From assembly GCF_015057245.1 (NCBI RefSeq), contig NZ_SVET01000004.1:62001-126000 (forward strand): a DNA stretch of 64,000 nt, read 5' to 3'. This stretch comes from Pseudobutyrivibrio ruminis. Lineage in GTDB: Bacteria; Bacillota; Clostridia; Lachnospirales; Lachnospiraceae. A model generated the notes under the pieces. The model did not search any database. It was not told the origin of the DNA and saw only the letters and a list, made by a program, of their open reading frames with translations. The position numbers were made by a program, and so were the translations under genes. Positions 17,901 through 25,913 of the stretch are shown in pieces. Position 1 is the stretch's first letter. Each line of letters starts with the position of its first letter.

Positions 17901-18517
17901 ATAAAGATGTGAAGGAACAAGAGGATGAAGAATTTTTGGATGTACTTCATAGTAACTCACAACTTCAATATGGCCTCTCGTGCGCTAAGAGAAAGAATAG
18001 GGATGACCGAGCAATGAAGATACCATCTATGATATCAAATGCGGGAAAGACAATATTAAATTTCATCAAAGCATTTATACCACAGGCAAAAAAACATCCT
18101 ATATTCTTAGCTATTGATGCTACTTGGTCAGTGTTAATGACATTAGCTTCTACAACAACACAGCTTGTTCGTGACAGGTTAGGTGTTAGAGCTAACATTG
18201 ATAAGATGATGGGTCAAATGTTGAGATATGCTCCTACAAGTGTATTAAATGATGTCCTTAGACGCGAGGCAGGAATAGTATCAATAGATTATCTTACAGA
18301 TCTTGCAAGAATATTTATGTCTTTAGATACAGAAGCGTTTATGAAAGAGGCATCCACGGGTGCTGAAAAGAAGATAGGTGCAAAGATTGCAAAGACATTA
18401 TTTAATAATGGTGTATTTAATGAAAACAACTTAGATAAGGTGGATGGTAATAAATTAATGGGAATTATGGGCGTTAAAGGCAATTTCCGTGGAATATTAA
18501 AGCATTCACTTGCATAA
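14975..18517 (+). CDS. Very large coiled-coil protein, candidate eCIS cargo (1180 aa)
   Basis: I do not recognise a family. Residues 30-260 are a long charged coiled coil (many Lys/Glu/Gln with heptad spacing). Residues 260-740 are hydrophilic and mixed. From about residue 870 the protein carries hydrophobic helices (DFMVSASGIMMGTASTVSSF, then HPIFLAIDATWSVLMTLAST) separated by a basic linker. It ends with a helical region and VDGNKLMGIMGVKGNFRG. This C-terminal plan parallels the 818-residue protein at 5324-7780, suggesting a shared delivery or membrane module with a different N-terminal half. There is no signal peptide. The start at 14975 is used because of AGAGGT upstream; an in-frame ATG at 14993 is possible. 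Confidence 0.6.
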   Translation: MCKEVNMQFKHSYVSKEKMSKADESIYSSQFKSYIADGESALKDKIINNETRESVMQDVRRNLKERMQSVNDKSSQDAIRMQNEHQALRIKMQEALIKTKEATRQRKLLDAKMYAEQSKQSNLNAESAELKIDNMLLNQKASIIKDAQEGIDEAEKTTAADFDQKVRDLEYLDTLKAQAAENKKVTHHKNMFSLFRAIGKKMERDSIADEQLKQEKIINEQKLILREKGKEWARIRQRYEKETYRRYYTEFDRAAAQFRVLNRNGRDTAGPLKDVKEYVGEFDMEKLEDTLSKLSDNPYLNVKVDVKDKKARNIDEADFIKSHKKITLMGEQDESGLRKRYKISGDFSYGYEARRQFSDKNHPTALIENKNAFQKIGYDVDRLKLQTDEKDSQGRFINSEDNLEIVQAEQKRGSKEERKTLNGVFLDGEFLSTNFNEINGLDDANLTSGYSKKDARIKEYVRRMVLKGNMFQHINSRTIQYAMGYGASEAAGGKKIQKQLIASFAKEIMSKKGLPDWDDETIDHTMDVAEFFEQIEEGKVSKETIRKNERIQLETNADKVKNRIFSKEYESKLFDPQNKDKEHKLPDSTMDIWEKKLIGDNKKEKKSLSTAVKTKVAFDVLRQEYAYNKGVVDEISDKNTRVGKILDAIKDDTKALIDLSLLLLSENEITDYWNMAKNICKNHLTTNFEKKVGGVFDSRFNRALAYGRSEQGMLMRIALIDELNANRSHFDPLNFFEALMPTSWKQYTENIKDQRGYGATFKQKLTDGTITGIISDVFSAYIDIADGMGSLSPDTFRQLNIARKYTSMLNSAIDMGAISEAGVFAISDLMDEEYTEIDEDGKESTKHTSDDRNNAISLGFTMVRNTVKLIKTTKKYYKNSLKEIERRQKKEPDYNPKEFLDNLNKNYYDFMVSASGIMMGTASTVSSFAGEKQLKSIFAMCKSGMSTVQDGIEIYRTSKQIGRIRKTEKEFSALENKDVKEQEDEEFLDVLHSNSQLQYGLSCAKRKNRDDRAMKIPSMISNAGKTILNFIKAFIPQAKKHPIFLAIDATWSVLMTLASTTTQLVRDRLGVRANIDKMMGQMLRYAPTSVLNDVLRREAGIVSIDYLTDLARIFMSLDTEAFMKEASTGAEKKIGAKIAKTLFNNGVFNENNLDKVDGNKLMGIMGVKGNFRGILKHSLA

Positions 18518-18532
18518 TGAATAGGATGAGAT

Positions 18533-19372
18533 ATGTCACATAAATATAATTATTCACTGATAGATAAAAAAAATATGTCCAAGTATAAAGACTACATCTT
18601 TGACTATGATGAATGTGGTATATCAAATAATATCGGCATTGGGATTGAAAGTGAAGGAATTCCAAAGGGAGCAGTGATTATTCATAAGGACAAGCCCAAA
18701 TATATGATACGAAGTATTCGTCTTAGTGATTCCTTAGATGGAAAAGAAGTTTTGTTTGAGTTGATTAATGTTCTGCTTAAGCTGGGTAAGGAAAATGGAT
18801 ATAAAAATATCGAATGTAGATTTACAGATGCTGAAACTGACAGTATTACTGAGCAAATATTCGGTGATGTAGGATTTAAATTCTTGGATGAAGAAACATT
18901 AGTATATAGAATTGATGCATTTACTCTCGGTAGTCTCTTGAGAGATGGACCTTATTCTGTAGCAATGCGTGAAGGCGCTGTTTCTATTATGGCAAAGAAT
19001 CAGGCTAGGTGTTTGACCAAGATTTCCAATGAAAATCGCAAACTATTCGATGTTTTGTGTCCTAAAGAGGAATTGTCTTTTGTTACAGTAGATGAAGATG
19101 GTGGGATTCAAAGCTACGCAATAATATCAGAGATTACTGATGGAAGCTTGTATTTATCTGCTATGAGAAGTGCAAAAGGTCATGAGGAAGATATGCCTGG
19201 GCTTTTGTATATGTGTCTTGGGAATGTTTTTATGAATATAGAGCCTGACGGTGAGTTTTATATAGCTGCTGCAAACGATATATATAAAAATTTTTCAAAT
19301 AGCTTTTTGGAACCGGTTCTGCCGATTGTTTCTGTCCAAAGAATTATTACTGCAAGCAGAGATATAGAGTAG
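18533..19372 (+). CDS. GNAT-like protein in the eCIS operon (279 aa)
   Basis: The ribosome site AGGATGAG precedes the ATG by a few bases. The protein has two halves of GNAT-like pattern. The first (residues 40-120) reads PKGAVIIHKDKPKYMIRSIRL, then LFELINVLLKLGKENGYKNIECRF. The second (residues 165-270) contains FVTVDEDGGIQSYAIISEI, then MPGLLYMCLGNVFMN. The canonical acetyl-CoA loop (Q/R-x-x-G-x-G/A) is not clear, so activity is uncertain. It looks related in layout to the 421-residue protein at 10386-11651. It is the last gene of the putative cargo block, and the PP2C phosphatase gene begins 11 bases later. Confidence 0.5.
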   Translation: MSHKYNYSLIDKKNMSKYKDYIFDYDECGISNNIGIGIESEGIPKGAVIIHKDKPKYMIRSIRLSDSLDGKEVLFELINVLLKLGKENGYKNIECRFTDAETDSITEQIFGDVGFKFLDEETLVYRIDAFTLGSLLRDGPYSVAMREGAVSIMAKNQARCLTKISNENRKLFDVLCPKEELSFVTVDEDGGIQSYAIISEITDGSLYLSAMRSAKGHEEDMPGLLYMCLGNVFMNIEPDGEFYIAAANDIYKNFSNSFLEPVLPIVSVQRIITASRDIE

Positions 19373-19383
19373 GGGGCCTTTAG

Positions 19384-20910
19384 ATGAGTTATGGAATGTC
19401 AAAAAGAAAACAAAGAGAAGCATTTATAGCTTCTATATTTTATATTGCACTGATTGTGTTGGTAGGGGTGTTGGCTCATTTCAGAGGACTAGAAAATATC
19501 GTAGATATTTATCTAATAAACATCGGTGTTGATGTTGTTGGAATGTTTATGGGGTACGTGCTTTTTATAAGCTGCATTATTGATGTACAAAAATCCGGAA
19601 GCAACCTGAAGCATTTACTATCACTGCTGAATGTAGCATACATAGGACTTTTTGCGGACGCATGCGCATGGCTTTTAGACGGGGTTCCAGAACTTAGAAC
19701 ACTGAACATTTTGGACAATACTTTATATTATATGTGCGGTCCTATGGAGGCATATTTCTTTTGGCTTTATACAATGACTTACTTAAAGGTCAACAAAGGA
19801 ATCGTTAAAAAACTTGGATATGTGGCACGCTTTGGATTGTATATTGCAATTGGCATGCGTGTAATAAACCTATTTAACGGTGTATATTTTACCGTCGACG
19901 AAATGGGAATATATCATAGAAGTTCAACGTATGTTATTTCAATGGTATATGCTTTCTTTACAGCACTTTCTGCACTAATATCAGTAATTCTGGAAAGAAA
20001 ACAACTGGAGCGTTATCAGATTGCCACATTTGCCATTTATGTGGTGGCGCCTTTATCAATGGGCGTGGTTACTATAGGAATATATGGTTTATCACCTACA
20101 CCAGCTACCATCATGCTGACAGTTCTTTTGATGTACTGCGTGCTAAATGTTGCTCAAGGCCGACAGAAGGCTGTGGCCGATAGAGATTTATCCCTTGCTT
20201 CAGATATTCAGGTGAACAGTCTACCAAAGATATTTCCTTACTTACCAGAGAGGGAGGAATTTGATTTGTTTGCATCAATGACACCTGCAAAAGAAGTGGG
20301 CGGAGATTTTTATGATTTCTTTATGGTAGATGATAATCACATTGCTCTTGTTATGGCGGATGTATCAGGCAAAGGAATTCCGGCAGCTTTGTTTATGATG
20401 GTGTCAAGGACTCTTATCAAAAACAGAGTTCAGGCTGGAGATAGTCCAGCACAAGCGCTTATTAATGTGAACGAGCAGCTTTGCGAAGGTAATAAGGCAG
20501 AGTTGTTTGTTACTGTTTGGCTTGCAGTTATAGATTTGGCTACAGGAAAAGGTGTTGCGGCAAACGCAGGTCACGAACATCCTGTACTAAAAAAAGCAGA
20601 CGGAGACTTTGAACTGGTTACATACAAGCATTCTCCAGCTGTGGCAACAATGGAAGGCATCAAATTTAGGGAACATGAATTCCAACTAGATCATGGAGAT
20701 ATTATATTCGTATATACGGATGGAGTTACTGAAGCAACAAATATTGAAGAACAATTATTTGGCGAAGAACGATTGTTAGAAGCTTTGAATTCTAATAAGG
20801 ATGGCTCGCCAGAAGATATTCTTGGAACTGTAAAAAAACATATTGATGGTTTCGTAAAGGATACAGAGCAGTTTGACGACATAACTATGCTTTGTATGAA
20901 ATATGTGTGA
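19384..20910 (+). CDS. Membrane-bound SpoIIE/RsbU-type PP2C phosphatase
   Basis: This is a 508-residue protein preceded by AGGGGG. About eight hydrophobic segments fill residues 15-260 as a membrane sensor. The PP2C domain (residues 275-508) has all metal-binding signatures: EVGGDFYDFF, MADVSGKGIPAALFMM, NAGHEHP, VYTDGVTEA and QFDDITML. Family members dephosphorylate a phospho-Ser on a STAS anti-anti-sigma protein. The likely partners are encoded next, an RsbW-like kinase and a STAS protein. Only 11 bases separate this gene from the injection-system block, so the eCIS and this switch are probably co-transcribed. Confidence 0.85.
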   Translation: MSYGMSKRKQREAFIASIFYIALIVLVGVLAHFRGLENIVDIYLINIGVDVVGMFMGYVLFISCIIDVQKSGSNLKHLLSLLNVAYIGLFADACAWLLDGVPELRTLNILDNTLYYMCGPMEAYFFWLYTMTYLKVNKGIVKKLGYVARFGLYIAIGMRVINLFNGVYFTVDEMGIYHRSSTYVISMVYAFFTALSALISVILERKQLERYQIATFAIYVVAPLSMGVVTIGIYGLSPTPATIMLTVLLMYCVLNVAQGRQKAVADRDLSLASDIQVNSLPKIFPYLPEREEFDLFASMTPAKEVGGDFYDFFMVDDNHIALVMADVSGKGIPAALFMMVSRTLIKNRVQAGDSPAQALINVNEQLCEGNKAELFVTVWLAVIDLATGKGVAANAGHEHPVLKKADGDFELVTYKHSPAVATMEGIKFREHEFQLDHGDIIFVYTDGVTEATNIEEQLFGEERLLEALNSNKDGSPEDILGTVKKHIDGFVKDTEQFDDITMLCMKYV

Positions 20911-20988
20911 AAATACGGGGGAACAATTGCTAATTTCAGACAAGTTGTGAGAAAATAATGTAGGATAGCTGCTGCGAGGAGATGCGGT

Positions 20989-21423
20989 ATGAAGGTATTT
21001 GAATGCGAAGCAACAATAGAAAATTTTGATAAAGTTACAGCATTTGTGGAAGAGGAATTAGAAAATAATGAGGTAGACATGAAGTCTTCGATGCAGATTA
21101 CTATTGCATTGGAGGAGATTTATGTAAATATTGCTCATTATGCTTATTCCAAAACGGATGCTGATGGAAACGTCATTCCCAATACAGGCACTGGTCCTAT
21201 GAAGCTTTCTATAGATGTTTCTAGTGAACAGGTTCTGATGACATTCGAGGATAAAGGGATTCCATATAATCCATTAGAAAAAGCTGATCCAGACATTACC
21301 TTATCGGCAGAAGAAAGAGACATAGGTGGTTTGGGAATATACATGGTTAAGCAAAGTATGGATGATGTGGTATATGAACATCGTGATGGGAAAAACATAC
21401 TTACATTAGTGAAGAAACTTTGA
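20989..21423 (+). CDS. RsbW/SpoIIAB-like anti-sigma serine kinase (HATPase)
   Basis: This is a 144-residue GHKL-fold protein with GAGGAG ahead of the ATG. The N box is seen as ITIALEEIYVNIAHYAY, the G1 region as FEDKGIPYNPL, and the G2 region as GGLGIYMVKQSMDDVVYEH. In the family it phosphorylates a STAS protein and sequesters a partner (usually a sigma factor) when the STAS protein is phosphorylated. No sigma factor gene is in the window, so the output partner is unknown. It could be an unlinked sigma factor or a non-sigma target such as a transporter or the injection machinery. Confidence 0.85.
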   Translation: MKVFECEATIENFDKVTAFVEEELENNEVDMKSSMQITIALEEIYVNIAHYAYSKTDADGNVIPNTGTGPMKLSIDVSSEQVLMTFEDKGIPYNPLEKADPDITLSAEERDIGGLGIYMVKQSMDDVVYEHRDGKNILTLVKKL

Positions 21424-21463
21424 ATTGAAATATAATTGTTTATAAGATGAAGGAGGCGTAATT

Positions 21464-21763
21464 ATGCTAAATATTAACAAGACAAAAGATGATGCAAATT
21501 TGATGTTAGCATTGGAGGGAAGACTGGATACTTCTACAGCTCCACAGCTTGAGGAGGAAATTAATGGAAATATTGCGGGAATCACAGACTTAAAGTTTGA
21601 TTTTTCTAAGTTAGAGTATATTTCTAGTGCTGGCCTTAGAGTGCTTCTTTCTTCACAGAAGACAATGAACAAGCAAGGTAAAATGACGATTACCAATGTA
21701 TCAGAGGAAGTAATGGAAATATTTGATGTAACTGGTTTTTCAGATATTCTTACAATTGAGTGA
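21464..21763 (+). CDS. STAS-domain anti-anti-sigma (RsbV/SpoIIAA-like) protein
   Basis: This is a 99-residue single STAS domain with AGGAGG upstream. The phosphorylation loop reads KLEYISSAGLRVLL. Aligning it with the D-S-S/T-G-L motif of RsbV and SpoIIAA places the phospho-acceptor at Ser55, with the usual preceding Asp replaced by Ser54. It should be phosphorylated by the RsbW-like kinase encoded upstream and dephosphorylated by one or more of the PP2C proteins here. The following gene begins with a GTG that overlaps its stop codon (GTGA), so the two are translationally coupled. Confidence 0.87.
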   Translation: MLNINKTKDDANLMLALEGRLDTSTAPQLEEEINGNIAGITDLKFDFSKLEYISSAGLRVLLSSQKTMNKQGKMTITNVSEEVMEIFDVTGFSDILTIE

Positions 21764-23808
21764 AAATCAAAATGCTAAGCATGATTATTAAAATGTCTGG
21801 TTCCACATTGCTTTATGTATTATTAACAATTGCAATATGGTATTGGACTAAAGAAAAAGAAATAACAACTTCTAAAAAAATTATTATTGGTATAGCATAT
21901 GGAATAAGCTCGGTTCTATCTACTCATTTTGGGGTCTCATATTCCAATATGATTATTAATGTCAGGGATATTGGGCCTCTTGCTGCTGGGCTTTTTTTTT
22001 CACCATCTGCTGGTATAACTGCCGGTTTAATTGGCGGCATAGAAAGATATATTGCAGGTACATATTTTGGAGTCAGTTCATACACAAGAATAGCTTGTAG
22101 CTTGTCAACATGTTTGGCAGGCTTTGTTGCTATGGGCATGAAAATAAAAATGTTTAAGTGGAAAAAGCCATCACCATTTTATGCATTTTTTATGGGCTCA
22201 GTTATGGAAGTCTTCCATATGTATGTGGTGTTCATAACACATAGAAATGACATGAGAATGGCTTTTCTTGTCGTAAAAACCTGCTCTATACCTATGATAG
22301 TCTTTACGGGATTGGGGCTTGCAATCTCTTCCATATCATTACAGATTCTTACCGGAGAATGGAAAAATCCTATTAAAAAAATTGATGCTGAAAATGAATC
22401 AATATCTCAAAAATTTCAGAGATGGCTATTTGCAATCACTTCCATTGTAATTTTAGGCAGTTTTATTATATCTTATATCATTCAAACACAATCAGCATAT
22501 CAAAATTGTGAATCAACACTGCAAGGTAATTATATGACGATAAAGCATAATTACTTTTTAAATGAGGACAATTTAGGGGCTGATAGTACAGTTTTATATG
22601 GAATAATTGATTCTAATCGTGGAGTATTGCGTGGAAAAAACTTTAGCCAGTTTTTACCAGAAAATGAATACGATAATATTTTGGATAATCTTGGAAAAGT
22701 TTCCCCTGGCGTATTTTGGGGAATAAAATCCTATATTTATGCAAATAAAATAGATGAAACAAAAATTCTAGTTGTTGCCATGAGCGAGGAGGAAGTTTAT
22801 TGGTATAGAGATGCAGAAGCCTATGAAATAGCTTTTTCAGATATTCTTCTTTTTACAGTACTTTATGTACTGATAGCCTACTTGGTTAATCAGATAGTAG
22901 TTAATAACATCCATTTGATAAATAAGTCTTTGGGAAAAATTACAAATGGAAACCTTAATGAAGTGGTTGATGTAAGATCATCTTCAGAATTTGCTTCATT
23001 ATCAGACGACATTAATCAAACTGTTGTTGTTTTAAAAGGCTACATTGAAGCAGCTGAAAAGAGAATAGAGCAGGAATTAATATTAGCAAAGACTATTCAG
23101 GCATCAGCATTACCGAGAGTGTTTGATTTCCCGGATAGGGATGAATTTAGTATATTTGCATCCATGAAACCAGCAAAAGAGGTTGGCGGAGACTTTTATG
23201 ATTTCTTTTTTGTAGATAGAACAAAAATGGTATTTGTTATAGCGGATGTTTCTGGAAAAGGTATACCTGCGGCACTATTTATGATGCAAAGTAAAACTGC
23301 AATTAGAAGTTTTGCTGAAGCAGGAGGCTCACCAGAGGAGATACTAGTTAAAACAAATGATGCATTATATGAGGGGAATGAGGCTGAAATGTTCGTGACA
23401 GCTTGGATAGGAATATTGGATTTGTCCACAGGGGTAATGCAATGCTCAAATGCAGGACACGAATATCCTGCAATCAAACATAAAGATGGTTCGTATGAAC
23501 TTATAAAGGACAAGCATAGCCTGCCACTTGCCGCTATGCCAGGATTAAAGGCAAAACCATATGAGATTCAACTGGAGCCAGGGGATAAATTATTCGTATA
23601 TACGGATGGCGTGCCAGAGGCCACAAATGAACAAGAAGAGCAGTATGGTATCAATCGTATGCTAGATATACTAAATGAAAATCAGACTGCTACGATGGAG
23701 CATACTTTAAGAGCTATATCAGAAAGCGTTGATAGATTTAAAGGAGAGGCGGATCAATTTGACGATCTTACTATGCTTGGATTTGAGTTTGTGCAAAGGT
23801 CCAAATAG
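21760..23808 (+). CDS. 5TM (LytS-type) receptor with HAMP and PP2C phosphatase domain
   Basis: The start is taken as the GTG overlapping the STAS stop; an ATG four codons later is possible. Residues 1-200 match the 5TM-5TMR_LYT membrane module, with the tell-tale NVRDIGPLAAGLFFSPSAGITAGLIGGIERYIAGT. A further membrane helix (about 225-247), an extracellular segment, another helix (about 365-385) and a HAMP-like linker follow. The C-terminal 230 residues are a PP2C domain with EVGGDFYDFF, IADVSGKGIPAALF, NAGHEYP, VYTDGVPEA and QFDDLTML. In LytS-like proteins this membrane module senses an extracellular ligand. Here it should control dephosphorylation of a STAS protein. Confidence 0.85.
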   Translation: MKIKMLSMIIKMSGSTLLYVLLTIAIWYWTKEKEITTSKKIIIGIAYGISSVLSTHFGVSYSNMIINVRDIGPLAAGLFFSPSAGITAGLIGGIERYIAGTYFGVSSYTRIACSLSTCLAGFVAMGMKIKMFKWKKPSPFYAFFMGSVMEVFHMYVVFITHRNDMRMAFLVVKTCSIPMIVFTGLGLAISSISLQILTGEWKNPIKKIDAENESISQKFQRWLFAITSIVILGSFIISYIIQTQSAYQNCESTLQGNYMTIKHNYFLNEDNLGADSTVLYGIIDSNRGVLRGKNFSQFLPENEYDNILDNLGKVSPGVFWGIKSYIYANKIDETKILVVAMSEEEVYWYRDAEAYEIAFSDILLFTVLYVLIAYLVNQIVVNNIHLINKSLGKITNGNLNEVVDVRSSSEFASLSDDINQTVVVLKGYIEAAEKRIEQELILAKTIQASALPRVFDFPDRDEFSIFASMKPAKEVGGDFYDFFFVDRTKMVFVIADVSGKGIPAALFMMQSKTAIRSFAEAGGSPEEILVKTNDALYEGNEAEMFVTAWIGILDLSTGVMQCSNAGHEYPAIKHKDGSYELIKDKHSLPLAAMPGLKAKPYEIQLEPGDKLFVYTDGVPEATNEQEEQYGINRMLDILNENQTATMEHTLRAISESVDRFKGEADQFDDLTMLGFEFVQRSK

Positions 23809-23811
23809 GTT

Positions 23812-23817
23812 TATAAT
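23812..23817 (+). promoter_or_regulatory. Possible -10 box for the MFS gene
   Basis: A perfect TATAAT lies between the PP2C gene and the MFS gene, about 40 bases before the MFS start. The best -35 at 17-base spacing (TTGTGC at 23789-23794) is weak, so the MFS gene may simply be read through from upstream. Confidence 0.3.
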
Positions 23818-23855
23818 TTCAGTTGGGTATAAATTTAAAGGGGGATAATTGAATA

Positions 23856-25223
23856 ATGAAACAACTCAAACCTATTACTAACAAACTCTTATGGATCTTT
23901 GCATTGGGGCAATTCGGTTGGAGCCTTCTATCAGGTGTAGTATCCAACTGGATGGTTTACTACTACACAGGCACACCTAGTGAGCAAAATCCCAATACTG
24001 GTCTATTTGCATCAGGAATTACTCAAAATCCTATTTTTTTCAAATTAACATTGTTTGGACTCGTGCTAGCATGTGGTCGTATTTTTGATGCCATCACAGA
24101 TCCTCTTATTGCAGGATGGTCAGATGGAGCAAACTATAAAGGCGGAAGACGAATACCATTTATGAGAGCAATGGCAGTGCCATTTTCACTTTGTACTATT
24201 GGATTATTTGTGCTTCCACAAACAAGCAATATAGCTGTTAACGATGTGGTACTTTTCGTACTTTTGATGGTGTTCTATCTTTTCATGACAATGTTCTGTA
24301 CACCATACAATGCACTTATTGCAGAATTAGGTGATACACAGCAGCATCGTATAAACGTATCAACATACATTTCATTTACATTTATTGTTGGTCAGTCTAT
24401 TTCATTTTTGCTTCCAAATGTTGCAGGTGCCTTGGAAGGAAGCTTTGGACAGGCTGGCTCAATCAGAATGTCGGTTGCAATTATGGCGGCAATAGCTTGT
24501 GTAGCAATGCTTATTCCAGCTTTTTATATCAATGAGCGAGATTACATTGATAGCAAGCCAAGCGAGACAAAGCCATTCTCATCACTTGTTAAGACATTTT
24601 CGAATGTTCAGTTTAGACACTTTGTATATAGCGATGTTATTTATTTCTTTGCTCTTACATTGTTCCAGACAGGTCTTGCGTTTTATGAAACACAGCTTAT
24701 GGAAATTGAAGATACATGGACCTTTGTCCTTACTGCAACAATGACATTCATCAGCGTTTGCCTCTATCCAGCAGTAAACATCTTAGCTAAGAAAATTGGA
24801 AAGAAGCAGCTTATTATCATTGGATTCTTTGCATACGCATGTGTATTCTTTGTAACAACATTCTGTGGCAAGGGATTACAGTGGGGCTTCATTATTGCTG
24901 TTGCAGCATCTATCCCAATGGCAATCCTTGGAATTCTTCCACAGGCATGTGTTGCCGATGTAGCAGAGCTTACACGTCTTGAAACTGGTGAAGACAGAAG
25001 TGGTATGTTCTTTGCAGCACGTACTTTTGCATTCAAAATGGGGCAGGCAATTGCGATGGTAGTATTTACTTCTGTTACAGTTGCTCAGACAAAGGCTAGC
25101 TATCGTATGACAGCAGGAATTGCATTTGTTACTTGCTTCATTGGTGCTTGCATCTTCTTCACATTTAATGAAAAACAAATCCTTGCGCGTATCAAAGAGC
25201 TGAAGGGCAGCGAGGAAATCTAA
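23856..25223 (+). CDS. MFS sugar/cation symporter of the GPH (MelB) type
   Basis: This 455-residue protein has about 12 hydrophobic segments. The glycoside-pentoside-hexuronide family motif appears as GRIFDAITDPLIAGWSDGANYKGGRRIPFM (residues about 69-100), the Asp-rich first-loop signature of MelB-type transporters. It should import a glycoside or other organic solute with Na+ or H+. Codon use (many AAG, CTT, GGT) is closer to the housekeeping genes of the window than to the AT-rich eCIS block. A strong terminator follows directly. Confidence 0.85.
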   Translation: MKQLKPITNKLLWIFALGQFGWSLLSGVVSNWMVYYYTGTPSEQNPNTGLFASGITQNPIFFKLTLFGLVLACGRIFDAITDPLIAGWSDGANYKGGRRIPFMRAMAVPFSLCTIGLFVLPQTSNIAVNDVVLFVLLMVFYLFMTMFCTPYNALIAELGDTQQHRINVSTYISFTFIVGQSISFLLPNVAGALEGSFGQAGSIRMSVAIMAAIACVAMLIPAFYINERDYIDSKPSETKPFSSLVKTFSNVQFRHFVYSDVIYFFALTLFQTGLAFYETQLMEIEDTWTFVLTATMTFISVCLYPAVNILAKKIGKKQLIIIGFFAYACVFFVTTFCGKGLQWGFIIAVAASIPMAILGILPQACVADVAELTRLETGEDRSGMFFAARTFAFKMGQAIAMVVFTSVTVAQTKASYRMTAGIAFVTCFIGACIFFTFNEKQILARIKELKGSEEI

Positions 25224-25241
25224 GGAAAAATAGACTTAATA

Positions 25242-25283
25242 AATCCACTTGATTTGCAATAAGCAGTCAAGTGGATTTTTTTT
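25242..25283 (+). terminator. Rho-independent terminator after the MFS gene
   Basis: An 11-base perfect inverted repeat (AATCCACTTGA / TCAAGTGGATT) is separated by 14 bases and runs into eight T residues. It closes the transcription unit containing the eCIS and phosphatase genes. Confidence 0.93.
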
Positions 25284-25388
25284 GTTCGAAAAAATGAAAT
25301 GATTGTGAAAGTATTTTGAAAAAAAAGATATTAAGAAAAATATGTGCAATAATTAACTAAAAAAGAATCAAATATGGAGAAAGAATCT

Positions 25389-25901
25389 ATGAATGAAAAA
25401 ATGATATTTGCGTTTGGTGGAAGCTTTAATCCTCCACATGTGGGGCATACAATGGCTATACAAAGTATGCTTGATATGGGAGCTACTCGGGTACATATAT
25501 TCGTAAGGATTAATGATGGGGTAGATTTGGTTGACAGGGAAACTAAAATTGGTTGGTTCAACCGCATGAAAGAGAAATATAAGGATATTGGATGGGACAA
25601 AGTGGTTATTCATGAGGCGGTTTCTAATAATGTAAAGGGGAAACAATACTCATTAGCAACGGTGAGAAATGGAATTAATATGCTTCATGAACAAGCTGGT
25701 GAGACAATTACTCATTATTATGCAGGAGATGATTATAAAAAATTTAAACCTTTTTGGAGATTGATAGGGGGAAATGTCAAGCTGGTAATAGGAGCAAGGA
25801 TGGATGGATTATCTTCTTCAGAAATAAGAAATAATCTCGATAGAAGAAGGTATTTGTTGGAACCATTTGTATATGAAGATCTTAAGAAAAAGGAAAAGTA
25901 A
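25389..25901 (+). CDS. NadD-like nucleotidyltransferase
   Basis: The ATG at 25389 is chosen because GGAG lies nine bases upstream; an ATG at 25374 in frame has no ribosome site. The 170-residue protein has the nucleotidyltransferase signature GGSFNPPHVGH with the (H/T)xGH pair H17/H20. Near the C-terminus it has LSSSEIRNNL, equivalent to the ISSTxIR nucleotide-binding motif. It is shorter than housekeeping NadD (about 190-210 residues). It is the first gene of a long run including a GH3 synthetase and an ATP-grasp ligase, so it may act on a specialised metabolite instead of NAD. A phage-type or salvage NMN adenylyltransferase is the alternative. Confidence 0.75.
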   Translation: MNEKMIFAFGGSFNPPHVGHTMAIQSMLDMGATRVHIFVRINDGVDLVDRETKIGWFNRMKEKYKDIGWDKVVIHEAVSNNVKGKQYSLATVRNGINMLHEQAGETITHYYAGDDYKKFKPFWRLIGGNVKLVIGARMDGLSSSEIRNNLDRRRYLLEPFVYEDLKKKEK

Positions 25902-25913
25902 GTGGGGACAAAA

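Noticed and set aside
5324..18517. HEXXH metalloprotease (DUF4157-type) eCIS cargo
   Set aside because: No HEXXH motif was seen in the candidate cargo proteins.
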